A DNA stretch of 64,000 nucleotides, from assembly GCA_025201345.1 (NCBI GenBank), contig JAIXMG010000010.1, positions 186,001 to 250,000 on the forward strand. Reading direction: 5' to 3'. Shown piece by piece: positions 11,909 through 23,763 of the stretch. The DNA is from Thamnidium elegans. Lineage: Eukaryota; Mucoromycota; Mucoromycetes; Mucorales; Mucoraceae. The translations under genes and the position numbers were made by a program. The notes under the pieces are model-generated. The model searched no databases. It saw only the letters and a program-made list of their open reading frames with translations, and was not told the DNA's origin. Within the stretch, counting starts at the first letter, position 1, and each line of letters opens with the position of its first letter.

Positions 11909-13114
11909 ATGACTAGTTCTCCTAAAAGAAAGCTTTCTGTTTCCTCTATACCCGATGAAGAAATTGAAACATCGCCTACAAATAAACGTCAACAACAAAC
12001 GAGTGCAGCAGCGCCTCCGATGGTAGCGCTTCCACCACCATTAATGCAATATCCTAATGGACAGTTAGTATCTGTTGTTCATCACGGACAACAGCCTTAT
12101 TATCAAATGTATCATCATCCTCATCATCAACAACAACAACAACAACAACAACAACCATTTTATTACCCAGTAAGCCCTCAACAACATCCTTTCATAGCTC
12201 ATTCATCTCCTACACTGGAACCAACAAATACAACAAGCGCTCGTAAATCATCTACGCCGCGTATTTTACCAAAGAATCCAGAAACAATTACATCATCGCC
12301 ATTATCATCACCCGCAGCAGGGCTTTATCCTCAGCCACCTCCATCCCCATTCTATCATCCATATGCACTTCAAATTTCTCCTACTATGATGCCCACCTAT
12401 CCTGCTGTACCACCTAACAGTAGTCGTAATAACTCTGTTTCAAGTTCTCCCGGTCTCGGTCCAACCAGTACAGCAGATCAACGCGAGAAAGCAAGAAAGG
12501 TTTCGCATAGTGCTATCGAAAGAAGACGCCGTGAGCGTATCAATGATAAGATCTTACAATTAAAGCAATTAATACCATCTTGTGCAGAACAAGATAATCT
12601 TCACAAGATGTCTATTCTACAAAGTGCTATTGATTACATATCTTACCTTAAAGATATCGTCAAAAGTTTAGATGAACATGGTACAGAAACTACAACAAAT
12701 CAATTATTAAAAGGTGATCATTTAAGAGTCAAGACAGTTAAATCGATGTTGCCTAAAGAAGTTGAACCATTTACTACACAATTTTCTGTTCATACCAAAT
12801 CAACAGTGATCCCACAAGAAGATGAAGAGGAAAATCAGGCCAAAGGTGATACAAATCAGAAACGGCTTTCTGAAATTATTATAGTGCAACACAATCAGCG
12901 AGGTTTGAAGCCAATGGACGTCATTAAATCTGGCACACCTATAATTTCTACTACCCCTTTAACCCCTCCGCAGGAGCCAGTAAAATCTTCTGATAATAAT
13001 CAGCAAGAGACAGATGATCATCATGCTACCTCACCATCTTCAACCGTAAGTCTATCTCCTGCACTTAAGCCAGATGAAGCAAAACATATGAGTTTACAAA
13101 ATATACTGTGTTAA
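11909..13114 (+). CDS. Basic helix-loop-helix (bHLH) transcription factor
   Basis: A single exon encodes 401 residues. The N-terminal 190 residues are low complexity, with a poly-Gln tract (about 73-82) and His/Tyr/Pro/Ser-rich stretches typical of activation regions. The bHLH spans about residues 198-254. Its basic region HSAIERRRRERIND carries the His, Glu and Arg that contact the CACGTG E-box, and the loop and second helix follow (LIPSCAEQDNLHKMSIL, SAIDYISYLKDIV). The C-terminal 145 residues are Ser/Thr/Pro-rich with no domain. Such factors act as nuclear dimers. The regulon cannot be deduced. A palindromic E-box lies about 230 bp upstream. Confidence 0.9.
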   Translation: MTSSPKRKLSVSSIPDEEIETSPTNKRQQQTSAAAPPMVALPPPLMQYPNGQLVSVVHHGQQPYYQMYHHPHHQQQQQQQQQPFYYPVSPQQHPFIAHSSPTLEPTNTTSARKSSTPRILPKNPETITSSPLSSPAAGLYPQPPPSPFYHPYALQISPTMMPTYPAVPPNSSRNNSVSSSPGLGPTSTADQREKARKVSHSAIERRRRERINDKILQLKQLIPSCAEQDNLHKMSILQSAIDYISYLKDIVKSLDEHGTETTTNQLLKGDHLRVKTVKSMLPKEVEPFTTQFSVHTKSTVIPQEDEEENQAKGDTNQKRLSEIIIVQHNQRGLKPMDVIKSGTPIISTTPLTPPQEPVKSSDNNQQETDDHHATSPSSTVSLSPALKPDEAKHMSLQNILC

Positions 13115-13456
13115 TTCCCATTTCCATTTCCTTCTCTCTCTTAATAATACATACTTGAACATAAAAATTAATATTTAATAAAATACAAAAAAAAAACACC
13201 TTCTTGTTATAGTTACTACGTTTCTTTAAATTAAAAAAATCGAGTAAACATTAACTTTTTCTTACATATATTTTATTCTGGTATTACTAATAATACTTAA
13301 CCTATGATATACGCATGTTGAACTATAAATATATAAAAAGTATCTATTATATACTTGGATCAGGAAAAAAAAAAAAAAAAAAAAAAAAGTAACATCATTA
13401 CCAGAAGTTACTAGAAAATTGCTAACAGAACTACATTAGATACAAACTAGTTTTAC

Positions 13457-13457
<1 letters not shown>

Positions 13458-13496
<39 letters not shown>
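13458..13496. repeat. Poly-A tract, 39 nt
   Basis: An uninterrupted run of about 39 adenines, preceded by a second run at 13363-13388. Such tracts are frequent in this window and may be old poly-A tails of retroposed copies or expanded simple repeats. Its exact length is prone to sequencing error. Confidence 0.7.
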
Positions 13497-13499
<3 letters not shown>

Positions 13500-14505
13500 A
13501 TGTGTGATTCTTAGTATGCTATTTTGCATCTATTGGTAAGAATGAATCTAGTGAATAGCATTGTGCTGAAAATGTTACACGGAAAGTCGAAGAAGAGATA
13601 ACGGAACGTATAATACACGTTAAATACATTTCTCTTTTTTTTTTTAAAAAAAATCCATTTCAAAAGGCATATTACTTTAAAATACATGTCCACATATTTC
13701 TTCAGTATATATATCCTGTAAGTACAAAATCGAAATTAGCTTACCGATGTGACACTTTAATTGTACATAAGCTTATGTCATTGGGATCTATTGACTTGGT
13801 TCTTTAAGTTTAGTAAGAAAGATTGAGTCCAGCAAGTATACGATTTTTGAAGTGAAATAGGTCACAAGGGATAAATATCACTGGCGTAGTTCTTTTTTGA
13901 AGACAAAGCCCACTTCAGCAGGCTGATTTTAGAAACGCCTAACGCGTATAAATGACACGAATAGGAATATATATATATATATATAAAATCTCGCCCAAAT
14001 AGTTGATTAATTCATTTATAGAAACGAAGCAAAATGTGGCGTTTGCTTTAATTAATCCATCGGTTTAAATTCCTGACTTATGTAATATATATATATATAA
14101 TATGTATTCTAAATTGAAAGTATAACATAATACAATAAAAAAAAATCATCTCACTTTATTTTTATGTGCCCATATATAAAAAAATACATATATAAAAGAC
14201 CCTTAAAATCGTTGTTTGTGGATTTAAATCGTTACATTCGTAAAAAAGGGTTTTTATTTGTTTTCAATACTTGAAAAAGTGGGTACAAGAATTATTTTTT
14301 ACATTTAGAGCCGTTGTGTCACAATCTCTCTCTCCTTATGATCTACATCTTTTTAATATATTGAAAGTAGTATCTGTAATATGGTAACTATTTCCCACTA
14401 ATTACTATAGTTTTAACCTTTTTAAAAAGAACAGAGTCTTACTAACAAGTTCAAGTCTTACATATTTTTTAATGCTGCGTTATTTATAAATATCCAAACA
14501 GATGA

Positions 14506-14703
14506 TCACAAACCCGGGAAGAAAACCGTCCAATTAAGGGTTGGATCCGACGCTCCTTGAATTATAACTTGTTGCATTATGAATATTTGGGTAAATTCAG
14601 TGTTGATCATCAATCACGAGGTTGGATTGGCGCTATAATTGAAGATATATACTTTGAGATTGTTAAAAATTACCCTTCGATATATGCGCCTTTAAAGTTT
14701 TAA
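14506..14703 (+). pseudogene. Orphan 65-codon open frame, probable gene remnant
   Basis: From 14506 to the TAA at 14701-14703 the plus strand is open without an ATG. The translation has a protein-like composition, with aromatic and charged residues well mixed and two similar turns, GWIRRSLNYN and GWIGAIIEDI, followed by YFEIVKNYPSIY. An in-frame TGA lies just upstream. A short open stretch with such composition is unusual in this A/T-run spacer. I recognise no family. It could be the last exon of a degraded gene. Confidence 0.35.
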
Positions 14704-16152
14704 ACCAATACTAACCTTCCATTCAACGGATTGACGTTTTTTTATTGGTACTGGTACACACGTGCCTTTTAAATAAACTAAAATGTATTTGGATTACATT
14801 ATTAGAAAAAGGAAAAATTATGATGGATTGAGGGGGAGTGTACACATACATGATTATTTCACACGTCTTTATCCCTTTATGACTAATTCATATTTATTTT
14901 AACTAAGCCTTACCGACATCGTCCAGTAATAACTGTTGTCTGAGTAATGATTAGAGGATTGACCATAATTATATATCTTGACCGAAGACTAGGTTAGATA
15001 AGCACGGCTCGTAATTATATAAGGAAACTGTGGCACTTAGTGTGATACAGCACACTACCAGAATTGTACTTAAACTCAGATATAAAAAAGCTATATAAAC
15101 AGACACCTTTTTTATTTAATAAAACGATAATTCCTATTTTGCGACTGATTACTTTTTAGTATATTTTTGTTTTTATTTTAATTTTTGAATCTTCACTATT
15201 TCATAGCTCGGATTCCACAATGGTAAAACAGATTCTACTAAGCGACTTGAATTTTCTAATTCATCATAATGAATAACTATCATGCCTCAGTACCGGGGTG
15301 GTATACTTCTTCGTACGACAAAGAACAAGTTTTGTTGATTCGACATGCCGTCTACGCCATGAAGCCATGGAACTAATATATCGTTTGGTAAAGGAAAACT
15401 TTTGTGCAAGTTTTGAAATTCATGAAACGATTGTACAGTGGTTGTGTATATATTGTCATGCTGTAGTTCCAAGTGTGAGCTAGATATTTCAAATAGTGAA
15501 TCTTGTTGTATAAAGGAGAAACAAAGAAAAAATTAGAGACGAAAAAATTTACTACAGAAGATTGTCTTGGATGGATCAGACATTCAGAGTCGTTTTGGGA
15601 CAGATGTCTTGAGGAAGAACTTAGCCTTGTATAATGAGCTATTGCAGTTTTACCCGTCATCACATCCGAATACCTTATATTATTTTGTCTGAATACTTCT
15701 TTACTACTTGTCTGATTTTTTTATAAAATTTTCTGAAAAAAAAAAAAAATGTGTCTGAAGTTAAAAAATTTATTCATCTGAAAAAAGAATCATTTTGTCC
15801 GAATTTAAAGTGCAAATACTATACTTCAAATCCAGTTTCGGGAAGGTAGCACATACGAGTCATTCAAAAAAAAAAAGAGAGGCATTACTTGAAATAAGAA
15901 AAGATATTAAAAAAAAGATTATATTAACAGAATATCTAGTATGTCTAAGGGGAGGGGGGAGAAAGCAAAATGAGGTTTTTTTTATCAAATAATTATGAGA
16001 GAAAAAAAAAATGAACGGAAAAAAAAATAAAAAAAAAAGAAAACCATAAAAATGAAAAAGTGGGTATGTATTTCACTACAAAGGCCAAGGTTTTTTTTTA
16101 GATTTTTTTCTTTTTGAAATTAAATAAAAATACAAAACGTAAAGTGGAAGAT

Positions 16153-17945
16153 TTATAACTCCACCTTTTCGTTATTAACGGCAACACTTGCACGTTGTTC
16201 TAAAGCAATATCGTTATCCGTATCAACGGCAGCGTCACGGGCCTTTCTTGCGTCCTTTCTTCTACGAGTTTGAAGAATGCGCGCGTCTTGATATCCAGGA
16301 ATCCAACCCCAGAGCTTACGACCGATCCAAGGTTTCTTGACACGAACAAACCAGATAGGGATAGCCAAAAGACCGACAATGACACAGATGACGTATTGAT
16401 AAGCACCTTCAGAACCAGCATCGACCAAAGGAGCAATGACAAGGTAACAATCAATAATAACAAAGAAGATGGCAAGAGGAAGCCAAATCTTGAAAGGTCT
16501 ATGTAAATCTTTGGTACTCTTCTTGAAACGCATGACGACCAAACCAGCGATAGCAATACCATAAAACAACCAACCGGTAAAACTGTACATATTGGCAAGA
16601 TAAGTGAAATCACCAGGAGCAGTCCAGATAGTAGCGATACAACCAACAAGAATAAGAGCTCTGATGGGAGTCTCACGCTTTTCGTTCAAGACTCCAAAGT
16701 AAGGAGGCATATAAACACTATCTTCGTTGGCAGCAGTCATAACAAGACGAGAGGCAGCCCAAACATTACCGTTGACAGCACCAAAGGTAGAGAAGACAAC
16801 CATAAGAGCAAAGAAGTAAGCACCACCTTTACCCATGGCTTCCATACCAAGTTGCATAGCAACAGTGGTAGAGTTGGCAACAGTCTCAACAGGAAGAGTA
16901 GCGAAGTAAGCAATGTTACCCAAAATATAAACAATGGTGACAAGAATACAGGAGATGGTAATAGCAAGAGGAAGGACACGTTGAGGATTTTTAACTTCGG
17001 CAATACCATAATTTAAATTGTTCCAACCGTTATATGAGAATAAGGCCATATACATTGCAGTACCATAATCAAGAGCATTTGTTGAACTAGTTCCGAAAGC
17101 ATTTTGGAAATTTTGAACATGTCCTTTACCGATCCAAGCCCAACCAATAATAATAATCATACTAAGAGCGAGTAATTTTGCGGCAGTAAATACGTTAGCT
17201 ACCATAGCACCAGCTTTTCTGCCAAAGGCATTGAAAATTACGACGACCCAAATACAAGCAATGGTGACAAGCTTTAAAGCGTAGGTAGGTACGTTTTGTG
17301 CATTGGCAGTAGGGTTGTTAGGATCAAAGTATGCCATTTCCATAATATATTGTGCGAATACAGTAGCAATCGATGCAGTACCAATAGGATTAGTTAATAA
17401 CAGGTTAGCCCAACTAAAAGTCAAACCGGCGCAAAGGCCATATGCAGACTTCAAATATTGATATTCACCACCAGATTTTGTGATCATTGTACCTAATTCA
17501 GCGTAACAGAGCGCACCAATCATACTAAGCAAACCACCAATGGCCCAGACGACCAAAGATGCGCCTACGGACTTAACCTTTAATGTAACAGGACCGGGTG
17601 AAGCGAAAATACCACTACCAATAATAAGACCAACAATCTAAATGGGATCGAGTTAGAAAAAAAAATTAAAAAAATCAGAGAAAAAAAAATTTAACCATGG
17701 GGGGAAAAGCCACCCAAAAAAAAATATGTATACATATCAAAAATGACACTTACCATATTACAACTACTTAAAAGACCCATATGAGGGACAACAACAGGCC
17801 CTTCATCCTCAATAGAAGAATGGATGCTGGGAGTATGAACACCAGACTCAATAGAAGTAATAGAATTTTTTTTTTCTAATTGTCCACCAAATGAAAAAGC
17901 TGAACTATCTGACGATCCACCTGGATTAGCACTATTTCTTCTCAT
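16153..17945 (-). CDS. LAT-type amino-acid transporter (APC superfamily)
   Basis: Two exons (17754-17945 and 16153-17637) encode 558 residues; the intron is GT-AG and phases close. The first 64 residues are a Ser-rich cytosolic tail. The transport core begins IVGLIIGSGIFASPG, the helix-1 GSGIF signature of APC carriers. About twelve membrane helices follow, including GALCYAELGTMITKSGGEY (helix 3) and the FSYNGWNNLNYGIAEVKNP segment. This matches the L-type/b0,+ transporters (SLC7, yeast Mup1 relatives), which move neutral amino acids at the plasma membrane or vacuole. The C-terminal tail is charged and Arg/Lys-rich. Substrate is not readable from sequence. A TATATAA element lies about 140 bp upstream. 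Confidence 0.9.
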
Positions 17946-18075
17946 TTAAATTATATCGTACTTCAAAAAGGGTATTTTTTTTTTGTTCAAAAATAATTAA
18001 AGAAATTTGTTTTTTGTTGAAAAAAATATGTGTGATTTGAAATAAAGAAAAAAAGGAAGCACTATTTTATTACTC

Positions 18076-18092
18076 GGCTTTTATATAAAAAA
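18076..18092 (-). promoter_or_regulatory. Putative TATA element of the amino-acid transporter gene
   Basis: Read on the minus strand the segment gives TTTTATATAAAAGCC about 140 bp before the transporter start codon, a reasonable distance for a fungal TATA box. AT-rich spacers produce such motifs by chance, so the call is tentative. Confidence 0.35.
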
Positions 18093-18099
18093 AAAGAAA

Positions 18100-19400
18100 A
18101 AAAAAAAAAAGAGTGAGACCTAAATTTTGGAATGGCGATATCTGTTAAACCTTCATAGATACAATGAAAAAAAAGAAAAAGATGACACAGACATAAATAT
18201 CTTTATATCCTTTTATCTCTAAACTGTCAATTATATTGCTAAAATGGATTAGGCGAAAATGACGTTCGAAAGAAAAAAAAACGTACTAGGGATACGCTAA
18301 ATTAAATTTATTTTGCAAGAAAGAAAAAACATGCAAAAAAGCCTTGTGTTATTAATCGGCTCTCTCGGATACAAGATAATAAAAAAAAAAAATTAATTTT
18401 AAAATGTTTAGTAGCTTGATGGCCTGACTCATATTGAGTATTTTGTGTCTACTGGAAAAAACAATATAACTACTCCGATGATAATTAGAACCTTCTCTGC
18501 GAGCTATAAAGAGAAATAAACAAATGCTGAAATGTATACACATATATATTTTCTACGCAGTACATACATTATTCTGAGAAAAATATGTAATTTATTCAAT
18601 CAGCATTTGAGTAGATCATGAATGATTACTCTCTCTCTTTTCCTTCATAACTGAAACATTTTTAAATAACTGGGTTCATTTAGAATCAAATGCTTTTTCG
18701 TTTAACACCCAGCTTTTTTTTTTTTTTTTTTTTTTTGGAACGACAGAATTTTGTATTTTTAAATAAAATTGTGCATGTCCCCGTGAGAAATAAAGTTTGC
18801 CTTTTTTATCAATCCCAGATAAGGTTTACGATAAATACGATTATATTTGTTTTGCAATCACAATAAAAATTACAAAACTAAAATTCAAACAAGTTGTTAT
18901 AAATGAATAAAACAGTCTAAAAAGGGCACTAAACCTGAGAGTACATATACTTTTTTTTATGGATATAAGTTCTTTTTCCTTTTCTTTTTCTTTAAACGGT
19001 CTTAGGAGCCACAGGCAAAAAATGTTTGGTCATATGTAGTGTATATAGTCTATTCGGATCGTGTAGCTTGTAATCTATGTACACAACATGTGGCAAAAAA
19101 AAAAAAAAAAAAAAAAAAAAATGGAAATATCTGTATTTGGCTGTGGTCATACAGAAGATATTTTCTCAAATAAAGTGAGGAAGCAAATATATGTATTTCT
19201 GATACAAATCTAATTCGAAAACTCCCAATCGAGTTGCCAACTTTACAGTAAAGAAAAAAGGATTTTAGATAATATATATTTTATTGAAAGTAAAAAACGA
19301 AGTAAAGATTGTTGAAAGAAATAAATTTGAATTTGAATTTATAAAAAAATATTGTTCTTCATCAGAAGATGTAATTGCGATAAGCTCGTTTGTTTCTGCG
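18100..19400. other. AT-rich spacer
   Basis: No gene is visible between the amino-acid transporter promoter and the OTU-bearing pseudogene. It carries T- and A-runs (for example about 18716-18736 and 19096-19122) and short A-rich stretches. Confidence 0.4.
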
Positions 19401-19419
19401 TTGAATGGTAGGCTTTCTT

Positions 19420-20365
19420 CTTTATACTTTGGAAATTAACCAAAAAGATTCCAAGTTGTTTCGAATAGTGTAGCGTACGATTCTTCTATTTTAAAGTACA
19501 ATTGTTCAGCCATGGGATACATGGTTTCGAGGCGACCAAGTTTTATAGTGAGCCAATGAATCCTGTTATTCTGTAAATGATACGACTGTACTCTTAAAAT
19601 TTGAATTTTGCAGGAATTTTAAGAGGTAGGGTTGTTACAGTATCATAAACGTTGCAAATACAGATAGGTACGTTGTAAGCATCCGAAAATTTTATCTAAA
19701 CTGTCTTTAATGTTAATTTCTAGTTCAGAAAAAAATCGTATATGCATCTTTATTGGCTTCAAATGCTAAGAGCATATCTCGTTTTACATCTCTGCATCGC
19801 TTTTCGTCACCATAACGAAGATACGCCATCGCCCTATAGTCACATAATCCATCTCCTATAGGATTATATACTTCCTTTACATTGTTGACATCTATAGAAG
19901 GATATAACTTTGGATAGATTTCTGGAAGACTGGAGCCACTATCACTACTGTATGTTTTTTCTTTCCTAATGAAGCACCGATATCGCTATGCGTGCGCTTT
20001 CTCTTTCTACTGAAAGATAATTCTTTTTTGGTACTACTAGTAATAGTATCATCTACTCCTGTATTTAAAATTTCGCAAATTTCAAAACCAAGATATCCAG
20101 CATTTCAATGTTAAGGCCCTTGTACAAAGATGCATCAGTGGTGGAATTCAATACCATCTTTATACATTTAACGGAAGCTTTGCTACTATTGCCTTTAGAA
20201 ATCCTCTTTTGCATATATTTGCAAGTAGCCATCCGTACAAGAAGTGAAGTCAATAATACCGTTTAGGCAAAAAGCAACAAAGTTTTTTTTGTTGTTGTTT
20301 ATCCAAAGAGACATACTGATCAAGAAGCGTGGCGCCATAAGACTTGGCAATACTAAGGTGCATCT
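19420..20365 (-). pseudogene. Degenerate gene copy A with OTU-protease-like module
   Basis: Read on the minus strand, several frames together give one protein order. An N-terminal part begins MHLSIAKSYG and continues LLDQYVSLDKQQ, then IDFTSCTDGYL and KRISKGNSSKASVK. A basic, Ser-rich linker follows (KELSFSRKRKRTHSDIG). The next stretch, NPIGDGLCDYRAMAYLRYGD, near 19800-19870, resembles the catalytic D-G-x-C of OTU cysteine proteases. About 90 codons later NNRIHWLTIKLGR, near 19550, fits the OTU histidine motif. At least three frame breaks and several stops show it is dead. OTU modules are known in some transposon-encoded proteins; whether this is a transposon or a decayed host gene is unclear. 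Copy B at 20985-21545 shares the N-terminal part. Confidence 0.6.
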
Positions 20366-20984
20366 GGATTAGAATGAAACAAATAGCAAATATGTGACAT
20401 TTTTTGGAGTGCACATACCTTTATAATAAGAGACGAAAAAAAAAGTAGCCTATAATAATTTAGCGGATCTCATGGCCTTGTGTAAGCTTATACACGGCGG
20501 TTGCTTTAGGAAGAACAGTATCCTTTTGTACGAACATAAAAAAGATATACAGAATACTTAATAAATGAATATATGATATATGATATAAGCTCCGTTAAAA
20601 AGTATACATATAAAAAAATACGTACTGGTGGCATGCATTGTAAAGGAAAAGAGGAAGAAATGCGGTTTATCTATTCTAAGAAAAAAAGAGAGAATAAATA
20701 TGACTTAGATTGATGAAATGGTTAGTGATCTATTTAATCATTTTTATGTACACTTGTTGTTCTAGGCAAGAAAGTTCAAAATAAAACGCTGTGACATTTT
20801 TGCCAACCGCCTGCTTAACTTTTATTTTTTTAAAAGTTGTTAATATTTTTTTTGGATGATGCAATCCTCTTTAAACTTCGTACTTTTATTAAGAACATCA
20901 TTAAGCTATTGATGTTTATATTTTAAAGTAAAAAAAATTGACAAGAAAAAAGTGTAAAAACTTTTGAAAAATGAACTAAAAATC

Positions 20985-21545
20985 TCCCCCGCTTAAATTT
21001 AAGGTTTTGTCTCATTCTAATCCTGATACACCTTAGTCTGTTGGGAAGTAGATTCGCCTCACTTAACGTTAACATTTTGATTAGCAAATAATAAATCAAA
21101 AATTTCGGTCCAAATCTTAGCCAGGTAATCCATTTCTGTAGAAGTAGAAGTGGTAAATATATCAGCTCTCTCAATATAACAGTTGATGACATGAGCAGGT
21201 ATCTTATACGCAAAAGCATTTGTGGTTGATTTCAAGACCATCTTCAAAAATTTAGCGTATGTTTTGATAGTATTATTACCTTTAGAAATTCTCTTTTGTA
21301 TGTATTGAAAATCCTTTACATCGTCAGACTCGTCTATCTTAACAAAATACTTTATGGTTTTCTTAAAGCTTGCTTCGGATTAATTGCCATTGGTCTGCTG
21401 TGAATAAAGCTAAATAGTCATCATTACAGGAGGTGAAATCAAGAATGCCGTTAAGGAAAAAGGTTACAGATGTTTTTTGTTGTTTATCCAAAGAGATATA
21501 CTGGTCGAATAACGTAATACCACATGTCTTTATAATGCTTCTAAC
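20985..21545 (-). pseudogene. Degenerate gene copy B, paralogous to copy A
   Basis: Minus-strand frames give GITLFDQYISLDKQQ, FFLNGILDFTSCNDDYLA, a shift near 21360, then KRISKGNNTIKTYAKFLK and a segment rich in Ile and Thr. The order and wording match the first half of copy A, 600 bp away on the same strand, so the two come from one gene. The OTU-like half is not visible here. Frameshifts and an in-frame stop show it is inactive. Confidence 0.6.
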
Positions 21546-21636
21546 AGCAAAAAAAACTTTTCAGTTTATAAAAAACGACATATATACTTGTTTATTTTTT
21601 ATAAATAAGTTTATTTATATATAAAAGAGGAGATTG

Positions 21637-23447
21637 TCATCCTGATAGTTTCTTGCTAACAATAAGTTGTGGAGATTCTTCAAAGGCTAGCATCATTCCC
21701 ATGTACATGTGTGGGGAATTATGACAATGCATAGCCCAAATACCCGGATTATCCTAGAAAAAAAAAGTTAAAAATAAATAAAATTACTTGAATATAAAAA
21801 TAAAACTTTTACCGCTAAAATACGAATTTTTGACCACCCACATCCGATTTCTTTCTGATCAGGACTTGCGTACAACTTTTCGCTTTCCCCTGGGTAAACT
21901 AATGTCAAATCCTTGTATATCGGATTGGGTACGTTCCTAATACGCCCATCTCTTTCTTCAGTATACTCGCCATTACCATACGCGATCTCCCAATGCGAAT
22001 GACCATGAGTATGCCAAGGATGACTACGACAAGGCTCTTCTTCCAGATGCGTAGTTTGTATAACAATATCAACAATTTCCAAATGATCCAATGTATAAGT
22101 CCCCAGAGTTTTATCATAACCAGTAATAGGATTACGATCCGAAATTTGAGGCAAAGGTCTTGTTTTATTAAGGACATCATACAGAATAACGTTTTCAAGA
22201 CCTTCCATAAAACTGATATAATTAATGTACCAGCGTGTCATCCCGTTTTGGATAGCTTGACTGCCTCTTAATTTGATAGTACGGTTACTTTGTCTTTCTA
22301 CAATAGGATCCTTTCCAAAATAAGGTTCCAGGTTATTCCAAAACCAATGAACCGTATCGTTTAAAGGAAACGTAGGTTGTAAATTAGCACGCGACAAGAT
22401 TCTAGTACCGGCGGGTAGATCAGTTTCGTCATCAAAACTCCAAGGAACAAGTTCACTTGTTTTCTTTTGATACTGAAGGATAGCGTGCCCATTAGTAGCA
22501 GAAGGAAGATTATCAGACCATCTTCGTACCAGATTAATACCATAATCATCCACCGTATTATTTGTCGTGATCAATACAGAGAACCGTTGACCAGCAGAGA
22601 CTTCCAAGAAATCAACATTATAAGGTTTAATATAATCACCATCCACTTCTATTACAGTCATCTTATGTCCAGCAATAGCAAATCCAACAGTACGGAACGT
22701 CATGGCGCCAATAATCCGTAATCGATAAACTTTATCTTGTTGGACAGGTATAATAGCATATCCTTTACAATAACTATCAAGATCGATGCCGGAATCATAA
22801 ATACCTTGCCCATTAATTAAAAAACTATCGGCTTCGAAAATTCTAGTGAAATTAGGACCAAGATAGTAAGCTTCAAATTGACCACGATCTGTGTGCCACC
22901 ATTCACTTAGAGCAATAATACGTTCGTCATCATAAGTAAAAGGGCCATCCGCAAGCTTATCCTTTGCGACAATAGCAGTAGGATCAGAAGCTTCGGATTC
23001 ATAAACAACCATAGCACCAAATACACTCATTTCTTGTAAGCCTACATGTGCATGATAGAAGAAAGTTCCTGTTTGGTCGGGCACATTGAATTCATGTAAA
23101 AACGATTCACCCGGTTGCAAAGGTCGCTGTGTTAAAAAAGGAACACCGTCTGAATCAACAGAAGAGATTTGTCGAATTCCATGAAAATGCACAGATACTT
23201 GCATACCTACGCCACCATAAACAGGGCGATCTGGTAAGATATTGTTTCGAACTCTGACTTGAACACGCTCTCCTTTATAAACGTAAATAGGGTCTCCTGG
23301 TACTTGATTATTAATCATTAACACCGACGATTGACGATCCGAACAGTCAGGATTGTATCGTACACTGGTAATATTAAGTTCATAGTAACGGATTGCAGTT
23401 GATAGCTTAAGTATTAAAAAAATAAATATTATAAAACGAATAAACAT
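21637..23447 (-). CDS. Secreted multicopper oxidase (laccase / ascorbate-oxidase-like)
   Basis: Two exons (21813-23447 and 21637-21753) encode 583 residues, with a GT-AG intron and closed phases. Residues 1-18 are a signal peptide (MFIRFIIFIFLILKLSTA). All four copper motifs are present in order: SVHFHGIRQ, FFYHAHVGLQ, SHPWHTHGHSHWE and, in exon 2, AMHCHNSPHMYMGMML. The last supplies the T1 Cys, its His ligands and an axial Met; the others hold the trinuclear T2/T3 cluster. The enzyme oxidises phenols or similar reductants and reduces oxygen to water, outside the cell or at the wall. Asn-x-Ser/Thr sites suggest glycosylation. No C-terminal membrane anchor is seen, which argues against a Fet3 ferroxidase. 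Substrate is inferred only. Confidence 0.93.
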
Positions 23448-23717
23448 TTTGAAGTTACTTCCCCTTATTGTAGGGTTTTTTTTCCCTCTTTATATATATT
23501 ATTCTAGATATAAACAAAATTTCTAGTATTTAACCAGTACATATTTTCCGTTGGGGGGAAAAATAGTTTTCCCTTGGTAGGCGGAGGCTAAATACTATTT
23601 TATTTGTTTTTCTTCGAAATAGCGAGAGAAATAAAAAGAGCGTATTTTTATAGAAACAGTCATTTAAAAATAAAATGAAATCAAAAATAGCTTTTTTTTT
23701 TCCCTCCCTTTTTTAAC

Positions 23718-23748
<31 letters not shown>

Positions 23749-23763
23749 ACTTATTAATTAATT
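23448..23763. promoter_or_regulatory. Shared divergent promoter of the multicopper oxidase and bZIP genes
   Basis: Only 316 bp separate the two start codons. A TATATAAAG-like element on the minus strand lies about 40 bp before the oxidase ATG. On the bZIP side a T-tract of about 23 nt (23719-23742) is followed by an AATTTAACTTATTAATTAATT leader. Pap1/YAP-type bZIPs often regulate stress and metal genes, so co-regulation is conceivable but not shown. I saw no TTAGTAA or TTACTAA site with confidence. Confidence 0.45.

Larger units (their letters stand above)
13115..16152. other. Three-kilobase spacer with decayed coding fragments
   Basis: Between the bHLH gene and the amino-acid transporter, which converge, no intact gene was found. 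It contains long A-runs (about 13363-13388 and 13458-13496), short AT repeats near 13969-13984 and 14087-14098, a clean 65-codon frame without ATG at 14506-14703, and broken protein-like stretches at about 15290-15640. Confidence 0.45.

Noticed and set aside
16200..16676. A 158-codon ORF in another frame of the amino-acid transporter
   Set aside because: It is a shadow frame of the transporter and is Leu/Ser/Val-rich with no motif.
21993..22271. A plus-strand ORF opposite the multicopper oxidase
   Set aside because: It is the antisense shadow of the oxidase, whose copper motifs are intact.
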